A stretch of 64,000 nucleotides of DNA from Deltaproteobacteria bacterium (GCA_029547805.1 JAKPOP010000010.1:62001-126000); one strand, 5' to 3'. Shown: positions 1 through 9,772, numbered from the stretch's first letter. Notes: generated from the sequence alone by a model not told the origin. A program made the numbers and translations.

Positions 1-1077
1 ATCGGGCCGGTAGGTGGAGATCGACGTCACGAACCCGCCCAGCAGATACACATCCTGGGTGCTGGTGGCCCGGATCACCGCGGACGTGTCCCCGGGAGCG
101 ACCAGGGGCTTCACGTTCACCACGTCGAGATCGACCCCTGACATGCTGCCCAGGCTGCCCGCCATCTGGGGGAGGTCACCAGCAACCGACACGGGGACTC
201 CCAGCCAGGTCCGGGTGCTGTTGAAGAAGTCATCGGATCCCGCCAGGCCGTCGTCCAGATACGTCCCGTTGAAGGCGAGCCGGTCCCCGCTGATCCCGTT
301 GTCGCCCTCGAAGGCCACCACTCCCAGTTTGGCGTCGTAGCCGGCGTTGGGCACCAGGAAACCCGAGAGGTTGGCCACGGCGGTCGTGTTCTGGTCCACC
401 AGGTCGAACCCCTCGAAGATCGCCAGGTTCCGCAGCGGATCGGTCGGATCCTGGTAGATCACCACCATCCACCAGGCGGCGTAGTGGGTCTCCTCCGTGA
501 CGCCGTTCACCGCCGCCGCCTCGACGCCGCTGACCCGGTAGGCCCCGATGCCGTGCTGCTGCACGAAGGCGGTGACGTCCGCGGCGGACTGGTAGAAGCT
601 CCGGGTCGACGAGGGCTGGGTGACGAACCAGGACTGGTCCGCCTCGACCGCCATGACCCCTCCGTCCGCCGGGAACTCGAGGGTCGCCGTCGTGTCCGCG
701 CTGGATCGAAAGGCGCTCCAGTAGAGCCGCGCATGGACCACCTCCGCTGCCGGAGGCAGGCCCAGCACCGCGGTGGAACGAGCCTGGGCGACCGCCACGG
801 CGGTGCTGGCGGTGGCCTGGCCGTTCGCCGGGCTGTCCGATCGCCACAGGACGTCGATGCCCGTATCGCTCGTGTTGGTCCCGCAGTCCCCGACCGATCC
901 GACCACCGGCAGCGGGACGCTGGCCCGGCAGTCATACCCGATCGTGTTCCCGATCAACGCGAAGTCCCCGTTCAGGTCCGCCTGATACCTCAGCACGGGA
1001 GACGCCAGTGCCCCCGGGATCGCCCATGCCAGCAGAACCAGTCCCATCACCGCCCATTGGCCAATGTCCTTTTTCAT
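1..1077 (-). CDS. Exported AgmC-like protein, 3' end outside the window
   Basis: The gene reads leftward off the window edge, so only its first 359 codons are present. The ATG at 1077 sits six bases behind a GGAGG motif. Residues 1-25 form a clean Sec signal peptide (two Lys, a hydrophobic core, cut after ALA). The mature part has two early Cys (about 50 and 65), then an all-beta-looking region with phrases such as AAWWMVVIY, GFLVPNAGYDAKLGVV and DVYLLGGFVTSIS. I recall these from myxobacterial exported proteins labelled AgmC (adventurous gliding motility). That label is a family memory and does not prove a motility role. It is divergent from the FAD enzyme gene at 1281. It is surely exported; the function is open. 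Confidence 0.75.
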   Translation of the reverse strand, partial: MKKDIGQWAVMGLVLLAWAIPGALASPVLRYQADLNGDFALIGNTIGYDCRASVPLPVVGSVGDCGTNTSDTGIDVLWRSDSPANGQATASTAVAVAQARSTAVLGLPPAAEVVHARLYWSAFRSSADTTATLEFPADGGVMAVEADQSWFVTQPSSTRSFYQSAADVTAFVQQHGIGAYRVSGVEAAAVNGVTEETHYAAWWMVVIYQDPTDPLRNLAIFEGFDLVDQNTTAVANLSGFLVPNAGYDAKLGVVAFEGDNGISGDRLAFNGTYLDDGLAGSDDFFNSTRTWLGVPVSVAGDLPQMAGSLGSMSGVDLDVVNVKPLVAPGDTSAVIRATSTQDVYLLGGFVTSISTYRPD

Positions 1078-1280
1078 CCTCGCCTCCCAAGAATCGTTTT
1101 CATTTCCGAAGGACTCCGCGGCCTTCGAGTCCGTCTTCGATCCCCATGCTCCAGGACGTGTCAATAGTGTTCCAGAAAGTAGAGCATCTGTAAACCTCTC
1201 CCCAAAAATTCCCTTGTCGCCACGCGCTCCTGTTGGGGCCTCGGTTGGGATATCCTCGGCTCGGCCTCGGAGGGACGACC

Positions 1281-2867
1281 GTGATCCGGGTCTCGGGACT
1301 GCGACTGCCACCGGATGCGGACCCGGACCAGGTCCGCCGGGCCGCCGCCAGGACCCTGGGTGTCGGCGTCCATCGCCTGGGGACCTGGCGTCTGGTCCGG
1401 CGATCCGTCGATGCCCGCCGGGGATCACTGGCAGTGGTCTGGACCATCGACCTCGAGGTCCCGGACGAGGAGGCGGTCCTCCGGCGGGCAGGACCCGGGG
1501 TTGCCCGTACGCCCGATGCCCGGTATCGCCCTCCCCAGCCCGGGGCGGCCCCATTGCCCCACCGACCGGTCATCGTGGGCACGGGTCCGGCGGGTCTCTT
1601 CGCGGGCCTGCTGCTGGCCGAGGCGGGGTTTCGGCCCATCCTGCTGGAGCGGGGGGACCCGGTGGAGGACCGGGTCCGGGCCGTGGCGCGGTTCTGGGCC
1701 TCCGGGGACCTGGACCCCGAGTCCAACGTCCAGTTCGGGGAGGGAGGTGCCGGGACCTTCAGCGACGGGAAACTGACCACCCGCATCCAGGACCCTCGCT
1801 GCGCCTTCGTTCTGGAGGCGATGGTCCAGGCCGGGGCCCCGGCGGAGATCGCCTGGTCCTGGCAGCCCCACGTGGGCACGGACCGACTCCGTGAGGTGGT
1901 GAGGCACCTACGGGAACGACTGCTGCGCCTGGGAGCCGAGGTGCGGTTCCGCCACCGGGTGACCGACCTCGTGGTGGCCGAAGACCGGATCCAGGGGGTC
2001 GTGGTGGGAGGGGGCGAGGCCATTCCCTGCGAGGCCCTGGTGCTGGCCCCTGGCCACAGCGCCCGGGACACCTTCGAGATGCTGGCCCGGCGGGGAGTGG
2101 ACCTGCAGCCCAAGCCCTTCGCCGTCGGGGCCCGCATCGAGCACCTCCAGGAGACCATCGATGCGGCCCGGTGGCACCGGTGGGCCGGGCACCCGGCCCT
2201 GGGACCCGCCTCCTACCACCTGGCGTGGCAGGCCCCGTCGGGCCGGGGATGCTACACCTTCTGCATGTGCCCCGGGGGGCAGGTGGTGGCCGCATGCAGC
2301 GATCCCGGCGGCGTGGTCACGAACGGCATGAGCCTCCATGCCCGGAACGGACGCAACGGCAATGCCGCGCTGGTCGTACAGGTCGGGCTGGAGGACTTCC
2401 AGGAACCATCCTGGCAGGGAGCCGTGGACTTCCAGCGGCGTCTGGAACGGGCGGCCCTGGACCTCGGAGGCGGCGACCACCGGGCGCCGGCCCAGCGGGT
2501 CGGGGACTTCCTGGCCCACCGACCCTCGACGTCATTTGGCCGGGTCCATCCGACCTTTTCCCGGGGCGTGCGTCCCTCCTCGCTGGACGAGGTGCTGCCC
2601 GAATGGGTGTCGGCCCACCTGCGGCAGGCCATCCCGGCCCTGGACCGCCAGATGCCAGGGTTCGGCGATCCTGACGCGGTGCTGACCGCCGTGGAGACCC
2701 GCACCTCCTCTCCGGTCCGAATCCCCCGGGACGCCGAGGGGGAGTCCTCTCTGCGGGGCCTGTTTCCCGCCGGCGAGGGGGCCGGCTGGGCCGGAGGCAT
2801 TGTCTCGGCGGCGGTGGACGGCATCCGGGTCGCCGAGACGATCCTGCGGCGGTTCCGACCGACCTGA
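1281..2867 (+). CDS. FAD-dependent dehydrogenase, COG2509 family
   Basis: A predicted soluble flavoprotein of 528 residues. I start it at GTG 1281, where a GGAGG lies seven bases upstream; the longer reading from 1233 has no such site. Residues 1-90 are a small N-terminal domain typical of this family. A dinucleotide-binding motif, VIVGTGPAGLFAGLLLAEAG, begins near residue 97, and the family signature NVQFGEGGAGTFSDGKLTTR near 149. The C-terminal FPAGEGAGWAGGI is the second FAD-contact region. Family members are NAD(P)/FAD-dependent oxidoreductases without a settled substrate, so I give no reaction. It appears to stand alone: trpS downstream is convergent. Confidence 0.9.
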   Translation: MIRVSGLRLPPDADPDQVRRAAARTLGVGVHRLGTWRLVRRSVDARRGSLAVVWTIDLEVPDEEAVLRRAGPGVARTPDARYRPPQPGAAPLPHRPVIVGTGPAGLFAGLLLAEAGFRPILLERGDPVEDRVRAVARFWASGDLDPESNVQFGEGGAGTFSDGKLTTRIQDPRCAFVLEAMVQAGAPAEIAWSWQPHVGTDRLREVVRHLRERLLRLGAEVRFRHRVTDLVVAEDRIQGVVVGGGEAIPCEALVLAPGHSARDTFEMLARRGVDLQPKPFAVGARIEHLQETIDAARWHRWAGHPALGPASYHLAWQAPSGRGCYTFCMCPGGQVVAACSDPGGVVTNGMSLHARNGRNGNAALVVQVGLEDFQEPSWQGAVDFQRRLERAALDLGGGDHRAPAQRVGDFLAHRPSTSFGRVHPTFSRGVRPSSLDEVLPEWVSAHLRQAIPALDRQMPGFGDPDAVLTAVETRTSSPVRIPRDAEGESSLRGLFPAGEGAGWAGGIVSAAVDGIRVAETILRRFRPT

Positions 2868-2925
2868 CCGGGCGAGGCGATCCCTCGGTCATGGACCTGG
2901 GGCAAGGGCCTGGCAAGACGCGCGT

Positions 2926-3909
2926 TCAGTCGTGGCGCAGGATCCCGGCAGCGTCCCGGACCCGGACCAGCGTGGCCTCGGCCACCTCTCGGGCCCGACG
3001 TCCCCCCTCCCGCAGCACGTCCCGGACCCGGTCCGGGTGGGCCCGGAGTTCCTCGTAGCGTTCCCGGGCCGGGGCAAAGGCCGTGTTGATCCACTCCCCC
3101 AGGCGCTTCTTCGCGTGACCGTACCCGTACCCTCCCCGGCGGTAGGCCTCGGCGATCTCGGCGACCTCCTCCGGGGGTGCGAACAGTTTCAGCAGCGCGA
3201 AGACGTTGCAGCGGGCCGGGTCCTTGGGGGCCTCCAGCGGCGTCGAGTCGGTGACGATCTGCACGACCCGCCGGGCCGTGGCCTTCGGGGTCTCGAAGAT
3301 CTCGATCGTGTTCCCGTAGGACTTGCTCATCTTCTGGCCGTCGATGCCGGGGACCACGGCCACGTTCTCCACGATGTAGGGCTCCGGCGACACCAGCACC
3401 TCGGCCCCCACGGCCTGGTTGAACTTGCCCACCAGGTCCCGGGTGATCTCGATGTGCTGCTTCTGGTCCGCCCCCACCGGCACCAGATGGGCATCGTAGG
3501 CCGTGATGTCCGCGGCCTGCAGCACCGGGTAGTCGAAGAGCCCGACGTTCGCCCCCATGCCCCGGGCCACCTTGTCCTTGAAGGAGGTCGCCCGTTCCAG
3601 CAGGCCCATCGGGCACACGCAGTTCAGGAACCAGGCCAGTTCGGTGACCTGGGGGACGTCGCTCTGGACGAACAGGACGCTCCGGGCGGGGTCGATCCCC
3701 AGGGCCAGGTAGGCCGCCGCGACGTGCAGGGTCGAGTCGGCCAGGCGGTCCCGGTCCACGCCGCTGGTCAGGGCGTGGTAGTTGGCCACGAAGTAGAAGC
3801 ACTGGTGGCCCTCCTCCTGGAGCGCCACGTGCTGCCGGATCGCCCCGAACCAGTTGCCCAGATGAAGTCGACCGGAGGGCTGGATGCCCGAGAGGATGCG
3901 CCGTTTCAT
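2926..3909 (-). CDS. trpS: Tryptophanyl-tRNA synthetase
   Basis: A class I aminoacyl-tRNA synthetase that charges tRNA-Trp in the cytoplasm. The HIGH-type motif PSGRLHLGN is at residues 11-19 and the KMSKS loop (KMSKSYGN) near 195. The length, 327 residues, matches bacterial TrpS. The family phrases QPSGRLHLGNWFGAI, LVPVGADQKQHIE and KFNQAVG are all present. No strong ribosome site precedes ATG 3909, but it is the only sensible start because the HIGH region follows at once. It is convergent with the FAD enzyme and divergent from uppP. Confidence 0.97.
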   Translation of the reverse strand: MKRRILSGIQPSGRLHLGNWFGAIRQHVALQEEGHQCFYFVANYHALTSGVDRDRLADSTLHVAAAYLALGIDPARSVLFVQSDVPQVTELAWFLNCVCPMGLLERATSFKDKVARGMGANVGLFDYPVLQAADITAYDAHLVPVGADQKQHIEITRDLVGKFNQAVGAEVLVSPEPYIVENVAVVPGIDGQKMSKSYGNTIEIFETPKATARRVVQIVTDSTPLEAPKDPARCNVFALLKLFAPPEEVAEIAEAYRRGGYGYGHAKKRLGEWINTAFAPARERYEELRAHPDRVRDVLREGGRRAREVAEATLVRVRDAAGILRHD

Positions 3910-4067
3910 GGGGCGGGACTCTAGCGCCTGCCCCGCTTCCGGTCAACCATCCTGGGCATCCGGGTCGGCCTTCCCCTTGCAACCCGTCGCCATCGACAAG
4001 CCAGGCGGAACATTGACCGGGACACGTGCCGGGGCTACGCTCCCGGCGGCTGCCGCGGGAAGGTCCG

Positions 4068-4892
4068 ATGAACGGAATCGAGGCGATCATCCTGGGGCTG
4101 GTGGAAGGGTTCACCGAGTTCCTGCCGGTGTCGTCCACGGGCCACCTGGTGCTGGCCCAGCGGGCACTGGGGATGCCCGGCAACGAGGCCAACGACACCT
4201 TCGCGGTGATCATCCAGGGGGGAGCGATCCTGGCGGTGCTGGGCCTCTACTGGGGGCGTTTCATGGCCATGGCCCGGGGCCTGCTGGGGCAAGATCGGAA
4301 CGGGCTGGTGACCTTCCGGAACCTCGTGGTGGCCTTCCTGCCGGCGGTGCCGGCCGGGACGATGGCCTCCCTGGTGAAGGAGCACCTCTTCCGACTGGAC
4401 GTCGTCGTCGCCGCCTGGGCCGCCGGGGGCCTGCTGCTGATCTGGCTGCACCGCCGGCGCCGGGGGATGCCCCCGGACCAGGGCCGCACGATCGAGACCC
4501 TCTCCTGGCAGGGAGCCTTGCTCATCGGCCTCTGTCAGGTGGCCTCGATCTTCTGGCCCGGGACGAGCCGGAGCCTGATGGCCCTGGTCGGCGGCCTGCT
4601 GGCCGGCCTGAGCCTGATGGCGGCGGTGGAGTTCAGTTTCCTGCTGGGCTTCGTGACGCTGCTGGCCGCGGTGGCCTATTCGGCCCTCCAGGTCGGGACC
4701 GCGATGGTTCGGGACCTGGGCACCTTCCACGTCTTCCTGGCATTCCTGGTGGCGGCCCTCTCGGCGGCGGTCTCGGTGCGATTCCTGGTGGGGACGCTGA
4801 ACCGCCACGGCCTGGGCCCCTTCGGCTGGTATCGCCTGGCCCTGGCGGCCGTCACCGGCATCCTGATGTGGAACGGGATCCTGGTCCCCTGA
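4068..4892 (+). CDS. uppP: Undecaprenyl-diphosphatase (BacA/UppP)
   Basis: An integral membrane enzyme that removes a phosphate from undecaprenyl diphosphate, recycling the lipid carrier for peptidoglycan; extra copies give bacitracin resistance. ATG 4068 follows a GGGAAGG site and gives 274 residues, the usual size. The active-site motif with Glu pair is GLVEGFTEFLP (residues 10-20), followed by VSSTGHL. The second motif reads PGTSRSLMA near 165, so the Thr that usually closes PGxSRSxxT is missing. Hydrophobic segments run the whole length, giving about eight membrane helices. Confidence 0.95.
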   Translation: MNGIEAIILGLVEGFTEFLPVSSTGHLVLAQRALGMPGNEANDTFAVIIQGGAILAVLGLYWGRFMAMARGLLGQDRNGLVTFRNLVVAFLPAVPAGTMASLVKEHLFRLDVVVAAWAAGGLLLIWLHRRRRGMPPDQGRTIETLSWQGALLIGLCQVASIFWPGTSRSLMALVGGLLAGLSLMAAVEFSFLLGFVTLLAAVAYSALQVGTAMVRDLGTFHVFLAFLVAALSAAVSVRFLVGTLNRHGLGPFGWYRLALAAVTGILMWNGILVP

Positions 4893-4908
4893 CCCCCCGG
4901 GCGTCCTC

Positions 4909-7440
4909 TCACGGGGAGTCGGGCGCCTGCAACGTCCCGGCGTAGCGGGAGGCCCAGTAGGCCAGCAGGAAGGGCATCGGGCTCTGGCGCGCCTGGGGCG
5001 AGGAGCCGTCCACCATCCGGTAGGGATTGCTGTTCCACCACATCAGGTGGATCTCGTCGTAGGGGAAGACCCGGTCCCACTGCCGGTCCTCGAAGCGGTC
5101 CACCACGTCCTCGATGGCGTCCCGCCGATGCCGGTTGTCCACCCGCACGTCCCGGTGGTCCAGCGGCATCTCCCGGAGCGTCCGGACCGCCCCTGGGAGG
5201 TCCGCGACGCCGGCCTCCGCCAGGGCCACGATGGCGGCCCAGAGGGGCTGACGCTCGGGGCGCTCGTAGTCGTACAACCCCCGCAACCCCTCCAGGTATC
5301 GCGCCCGACGCTCGGAGTCCGGCTCGTAGCGGATCAGCGTCGCGTAGGCCAGCATGGCCAGTTCGTGGTCACTGTGGTTCGCCGTCCGGGGGCTGTTCAC
5401 GGTGATGGCCTTCCGGGACCAGGTCACGACCTCGTCATAGCGATATTCCCGGACCAGCCGGTCGTAGGCGTCGTAGAAGAACCGGTCCCCGGTCATGTGC
5501 CAGGCCGCCAGCAGGTGCCCGAGGATCTCGGTGGCATTGAGCCACCCGCCGCCGTACTCGGCCTCCAGGCAGGCCTCCAGGGGATGGTCCAGGCCACAGT
5601 TCTCCAGGCCGTCCACGGTGATGGCGACCCGTTCCGGCTCCCAGTGGCCGAAGGTCGTCGGCTGGCCGTCGAGGTCCCGGAGGGTGTAGCCCCCTTCGAC
5701 GATGTACCGCGCCAGGGCCGCGGCATGTTCCGCCACCTCGGCCCGCTCGGCCTCGTCCTTCGCGCAGAGGTCGTAGTAGAGCGGGAAGCCGAAGAAGTGC
5801 CCCGTGGTCTCGTCGGAGGACGTGTCGTCCTTCCAGTAGTAGCGGTGCCCCTGGTACTCCACGAGGTGCCAGCGGTCCGGCTGCCCGGCCTTCGAGTCGA
5901 AGACCTCCCCCTCGTCCTCCCGGGCCAGGGACCGGCTGATGAAGCCCCGGGGAAGCCCTGCGGCCTGGAAGTCCACCGCCGGGACGTCGATCAGCAGGAA
6001 CATGGTTCGCATCGCCTTCCGGGCCGCCTCGTAGTACCGCTCGTCCCGGGTCACGGAGTAGGCCAGGCAGAGGGCCCCGATCCCCATCTGGGTCCAGAGC
6101 CCGTCGTTGTCCGAGTCCCCCAGGCGCCAGGTCGTGGGCGACCGGGGGGCATCGGTCCAGGCGTCGAGGGCCAGGAAGCCGTCCATGCGCCAGAAGTGGG
6201 CCATCCACTCCTCGAACAGGGTCGAGGCCTTCTGATCCAGCCGTCCCTCTCGGAACCCGATCCGGGCCAGTCCACCGGTCGTGCCCACCCAGAGGTCCGT
6301 TCCGACGGCCACCGCCGTGACGGCGTCCGAGGGAAGCCACCGCTGGGACACGTAGTGCTGGATGCCGACCCCGTCTCGCGCCGGCCAGGGGACCGCCGAG
6401 GCCCCGATGCCGTGTCCTGCCAGGACCCAGCGTTCCCCCGAGGCCACCGCAACCAGGTCCCCGGCCGGCAGCCCTCCGATCCCGGGCCTCAGGACCACCT
6501 GAACCCGGCCGTCGGAGGTCACGGCCAGCAGCCCCTCGGTGGCGGCGACCCAGACCCGGTCCGCACCCGATGAGACGGATCGCGGAGTCCCCACCTCCTC
6601 GGGGACATCCAGCGGGTCCGCCCCCAGGCGCAGAGTGCCGTCCTCGAGCAACGCCACGACCCGGTCCCCCAGCATCGCCAGGTCCCGGACCCTCCACTCC
6701 TCCGTGCCCTCCACCGGCCCGAATCCGCCCAGGAGTCCCTCGAAGACCCCGTGATCCCCGCCCGCCACGAGCATCCCGTCGGGTCGGAAGGCCGCCGAGG
6801 TCCAGAGGACCCCCGGCAGGGGTCCGAGGGTGCCCACCAGCGCCCCCTGACCATCGATCAGCCGGATCCGGTCCGGCAGCACCACCGCCAGGAGGCTCCC
6901 GTCGTCGGATCCGGCCAGGTCCACCACCGGTCCCTCCGGGTCCTCTCCCACCGGGTGCGCCTGGAAGGGCCCCTCCTCGCCCGGGCGGTGAAACAGTCCC
7001 GACGGCGTCCCGGCCCAGACCTCCGCCCCCCGGACCCACAGGGCATCCACTCGCTGATCCTCCAGGCAGGGCGCCCCGGCGCAGTCCAGCGCCTGGTCGT
7101 CCTCATAGGGGTCATCGGCCTGTCGGTCCGCATGGTCCCGGACCGCGTGAAAGAAGGCCGGGTCCGGGATCCAGGCATCGGGCCCCTGCCCGTCCTGCCC
7201 CGGGTCCGACGGCGGTTCATCCTGCCCCGGCCCATCCCCCATCCCCAGGTCCTCCGTCGGCCCGACCTCGGCCAGGTCCGGGCCGGCCACCTCTTGGACA
7301 TCGGAGCCGTTGTCCACCTCCCCGGAGGTCATGTCCCCCCCGACGAGGTCCGGCGGCGCGACGTCCCGCGGCGCCTCGTACAGTTCCCCACACCCCCAGA
7401 TCAGCGCCGCTCCCAGGCAGACCCTCCAGCGTCCCTGCAT
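4909..7440 (-). CDS. Large lipoprotein with beta-propeller and toroid-like domains
   Basis: The signal ends in the lipobox LIWGC (Cys 17), so this is a lipid-anchored envelope protein of 843 residues. The lipobox is followed by an acidic Asp/Pro/Gly linker of about 100 residues. Residues 120-390 show repeated short blocks such as VWVAATEGLLAVTSDGRV and LWVGTTGGLARIG, typical of sensor-type beta-propellers. From about 400 the sequence is helical and Trp/Tyr-rich, with short motifs like HFFGFPLYYDLCAKD, suggesting an (alpha/alpha) toroid as in six-hairpin glycosidases. I could not identify catalytic residues. It lies 26 bases behind udk on the same strand. A fragment of a relative lies at 22790-22995. 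Confidence 0.8.
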   Translation of the reverse strand: MQGRWRVCLGAALIWGCGELYEAPRDVAPPDLVGGDMTSGEVDNGSDVQEVAGPDLAEVGPTEDLGMGDGPGQDEPPSDPGQDGQGPDAWIPDPAFFHAVRDHADRQADDPYEDDQALDCAGAPCLEDQRVDALWVRGAEVWAGTPSGLFHRPGEEGPFQAHPVGEDPEGPVVDLAGSDDGSLLAVVLPDRIRLIDGQGALVGTLGPLPGVLWTSAAFRPDGMLVAGGDHGVFEGLLGGFGPVEGTEEWRVRDLAMLGDRVVALLEDGTLRLGADPLDVPEEVGTPRSVSSGADRVWVAATEGLLAVTSDGRVQVVLRPGIGGLPAGDLVAVASGERWVLAGHGIGASAVPWPARDGVGIQHYVSQRWLPSDAVTAVAVGTDLWVGTTGGLARIGFREGRLDQKASTLFEEWMAHFWRMDGFLALDAWTDAPRSPTTWRLGDSDNDGLWTQMGIGALCLAYSVTRDERYYEAARKAMRTMFLLIDVPAVDFQAAGLPRGFISRSLAREDEGEVFDSKAGQPDRWHLVEYQGHRYYWKDDTSSDETTGHFFGFPLYYDLCAKDEAERAEVAEHAAALARYIVEGGYTLRDLDGQPTTFGHWEPERVAITVDGLENCGLDHPLEACLEAEYGGGWLNATEILGHLLAAWHMTGDRFFYDAYDRLVREYRYDEVVTWSRKAITVNSPRTANHSDHELAMLAYATLIRYEPDSERRARYLEGLRGLYDYERPERQPLWAAIVALAEAGVADLPGAVRTLREMPLDHRDVRVDNRHRRDAIEDVVDRFEDRQWDRVFPYDEIHLMWWNSNPYRMVDGSSPQARQSPMPFLLAYWASRYAGTLQAPDSP

Positions 7441-7466
7441 GCGACCTCTCCCTCCAGGCCCCGGGG

Positions 7467-8156
7467 TCAGTGCCCCTCGGCCTTCCCACCGGCATTTCCT
7501 GACACCATGCCCCCGGACTCCCGCCCCGGACCTCCCCCGAGAGGCATGCCGTAGCGCAGGATCCGGAGCAGCATCTCGATGGCCGTGTTGTTGAAATCCC
7601 TCCAGGGCAGGATCAGGTCCGCGTGGCGGCGGCTCTTCTCGACGAACTCGTGGTGCATGGGTCGCACCGTCGACAGGTACTGTTCCACCACGCTGTCCAC
7701 GGTCCGGCCCCGCTCATGGATGTCGCGGCGCAGGCGCCGAATGAACCGGAGGTCGTCGTCGGTCTCCACATAGACCTTCAGGTCCAGCTGACGCCGGATC
7801 TCCTCCAGTTCCAGCACCAGAATGCCCTCGACCAGCAGGATCTCCCGGGGCTCCAGGCGCGTGCACTCCGGCAGGCGGCTGTGGGTCCGGAAGTCGTACC
7901 GGGGGGCCTCCACGGCCCTTCCGGCCTTGAGTTCCCGGACCTGATGGGCCATCAGGCCCACGTCCACCGCATCAGGATGGTCGAAGTTGGCCCTGGCCCG
8001 CTGTTCCAGGGGCAGGTGCCCCAGGTCCTTGTAGTAGCGGTCCTGGACCACCATCGTGACCCGATCCTCGCCCAGGTCCTCTGCCAGGAGGGCCGCCACG
8101 GTGGTCTTGCCCGATCCCGTGCCTCCCGCGATGCCAATGGTGATCAACGGCTTCAT
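7467..8156 (-). CDS. udk: Uridine kinase
   Basis: Phosphorylates uridine and cytidine in pyrimidine salvage. The start at ATG 8156 is preceded by GGGGAGA and gives 229 residues; the open frame extends upstream but without family sequence. The P-loop GIAGGTGSGKTT is at residues 8-19. The uridine kinase phrases DRYYKDL, FDHPDAVD, YDFRTHSR and LLVEGILVL follow in the normal order. The last 25 residues are Gly-rich and look unconserved. It is the first gene of a likely two-gene unit with the lipoprotein at 4909-7440, which probably has no metabolic link to it. Confidence 0.93.
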   Translation of the reverse strand: MKPLITIGIAGGTGSGKTTVAALLAEDLGEDRVTMVVQDRYYKDLGHLPLEQRARANFDHPDAVDVGLMAHQVRELKAGRAVEAPRYDFRTHSRLPECTRLEPREILLVEGILVLELEEIRRQLDLKVYVETDDDLRFIRRLRRDIHERGRTVDSVVEQYLSTVRPMHHEFVEKSRRHADLILPWRDFNNTAIEMLLRILRYGMPLGGGPGRESGGMVSGNAGGKAEGH

Positions 8157-8356
8157 CCGTCTCCCCTGGACCCCCTGGCGGCGATTCTGCACCGACCCGG
8201 CCCCTGCGGGAAGAGGCCGATCCTCGACCGGATCGGCCCCCGGGTCCGGGGAGGAGTTCCGCCCGAGGCATTGACGATCCCGCCCCACGCCCGTAGACTT
8301 CGCTTCCCGCTTCCGGGCGGGGTGGTTCTCTCCAGACCAGGAACACGGTTTCCAGC

Positions 8357-9772
8357 ATGACGTCACGCACCTCCCAGCAACCGGTCCGCTACCCGGCCCC
8401 CCTCCGGGAGGTCTTCGATGCCTTCGCCCGGGACGGCCGGGAGGCCTACCTCATCGGCCCCCGAGCCCGGGAACTGGCCTCGGGCATCCCCATCGACGAC
8501 GCGACCTCCTTTGACCTCACCGTCGATGCATCGATGTCCTTCCTGGAGGAGTTTGGCCGGCGCCTCTTCGGCGTGGCCCCCCAGGCCCCCAAGGAGGAAC
8601 GATCCCGTCTGTGGACCTTCAAGGTCCCTCGGGGCCCCGTCACCCTGACCTTCAACATCGGGCCCTTCCGGAACTATCTCCCGCCCCTGCGATCCCTCCG
8701 GGGCCATCGCCTCTCGGGCATCCTGCTGGACCTCGCCACCCGGGAGGTCACCATCCAGGCCTTCGGATACGACGCCTCGGGGGACCTCGTGGACCCCTTC
8801 GGAGGCACCGCGGATTTCGCCGAGGGCCTGATTCGCCCCGTCTTCCCCGTCGAGACCCTCTTCCGGGAAAGCGCCTCCTGGCTGCTGAAGGTGGCCCGCT
8901 ACGTGGCCCGGTACGGGATGGATGCCGCCCGGGAGGTCCGCCAGGCCGCGGACCGGGACGCCGCCGGCATCCTCGACGTGCCTCGGGAGATCTGGCGCAA
9001 GGAGATGGAGAAGGTCCTCTGCGGCGCCTGGCCCGCCAAGGGACTGCAGTTCCTGCACGATACCCGCGTCCTGGCCCTGGTCCTCCCCGAGGTCAGTGCC
9101 CTCACCTGGCTCCGGGAGACTGGCGAAGACCTCCACAAGGACGTCTGGGCCCACACCAAGCAGGTCGTCACCAACGCCGACCCCGTCCCCGTGGTCCGAT
9201 GGGCGGCCCTCTGCCACGACATCGGCAAGGTCTGGACCCGGCAGATCACCGGGACCAAGGTCCACTTCTTCCGCCACGAGGACATGGGGGCGATGCTGTG
9301 GGACGCCATCGGGGCCCGGTTCGAGTTCCCCCCCGAGGACCACCGGCGCATCCACTACATCATCCAGAACCACAGCCGGGTGAACCTCTACCGGGACGAC
9401 TGGACCGACAGCGCCGTGCGCCGCCTGATCCGGGAGGTCGGGGACTCCCTGGACGACCTGATCGCCTTCAGCCGGGCCGACCTGACCTCCAAGCGGGCCG
9501 AGCGGGTCGAGATGATCCAGGGACTGCTGGTGGACCTTCAGCGTCGCATCCAGGACATTCGGGAACAGGACGCCCGGGAGAGCCCCCTGCCCAAGGGGAT
9601 CGGCAACCTCATCATGGAACGCTTCGGGATCCCGGCGGGACCCGAGGTGGGAAGGCTCCGGGACCTGCTGCTCCACGCCATCGAGAGCGGACAACTGGCC
9701 ACTCCCGTGAACCCGGAGCAATGCCTCGACTTCCTGGTCCCCCACCTGGCCGACGGGGAACCCGAGGAATGA
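8357..9772 (+). CDS. CCA-adding-enzyme-like protein with HD domain, degenerate nucleotidyltransferase site
   Basis: This 471-residue protein has the layout of a tRNA CCA nucleotidyltransferase: a poly(A)-polymerase head (residues 20-150), an RNA-binding middle and an HD phosphohydrolase domain (residues 255-400). The HD site looks whole (DVWAHTKQVV, LCHDIGK, FFRHEDMG, IIQNHSRV). The head is altered: the usual GGxVRD is IGPRARELA, and the metal-binding DxD is SFD, so the first catalytic Asp is Ser. Loss of these residues argues against CCA addition, although the fold is kept. The likely activity is the HD phosphohydrolase. It is opposite udk, and no strong ribosome site is seen before ATG 8357. 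Confidence 0.85.
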   Translation: MTSRTSQQPVRYPAPLREVFDAFARDGREAYLIGPRARELASGIPIDDATSFDLTVDASMSFLEEFGRRLFGVAPQAPKEERSRLWTFKVPRGPVTLTFNIGPFRNYLPPLRSLRGHRLSGILLDLATREVTIQAFGYDASGDLVDPFGGTADFAEGLIRPVFPVETLFRESASWLLKVARYVARYGMDAAREVRQAADRDAAGILDVPREIWRKEMEKVLCGAWPAKGLQFLHDTRVLALVLPEVSALTWLRETGEDLHKDVWAHTKQVVTNADPVPVVRWAALCHDIGKVWTRQITGTKVHFFRHEDMGAMLWDAIGARFEFPPEDHRRIHYIIQNHSRVNLYRDDWTDSAVRRLIREVGDSLDDLIAFSRADLTSKRAERVEMIQGLLVDLQRRIQDIREQDARESPLPKGIGNLIMERFGIPAGPEVGRLRDLLLHAIESGQLATPVNPEQCLDFLVPHLADGEPEE

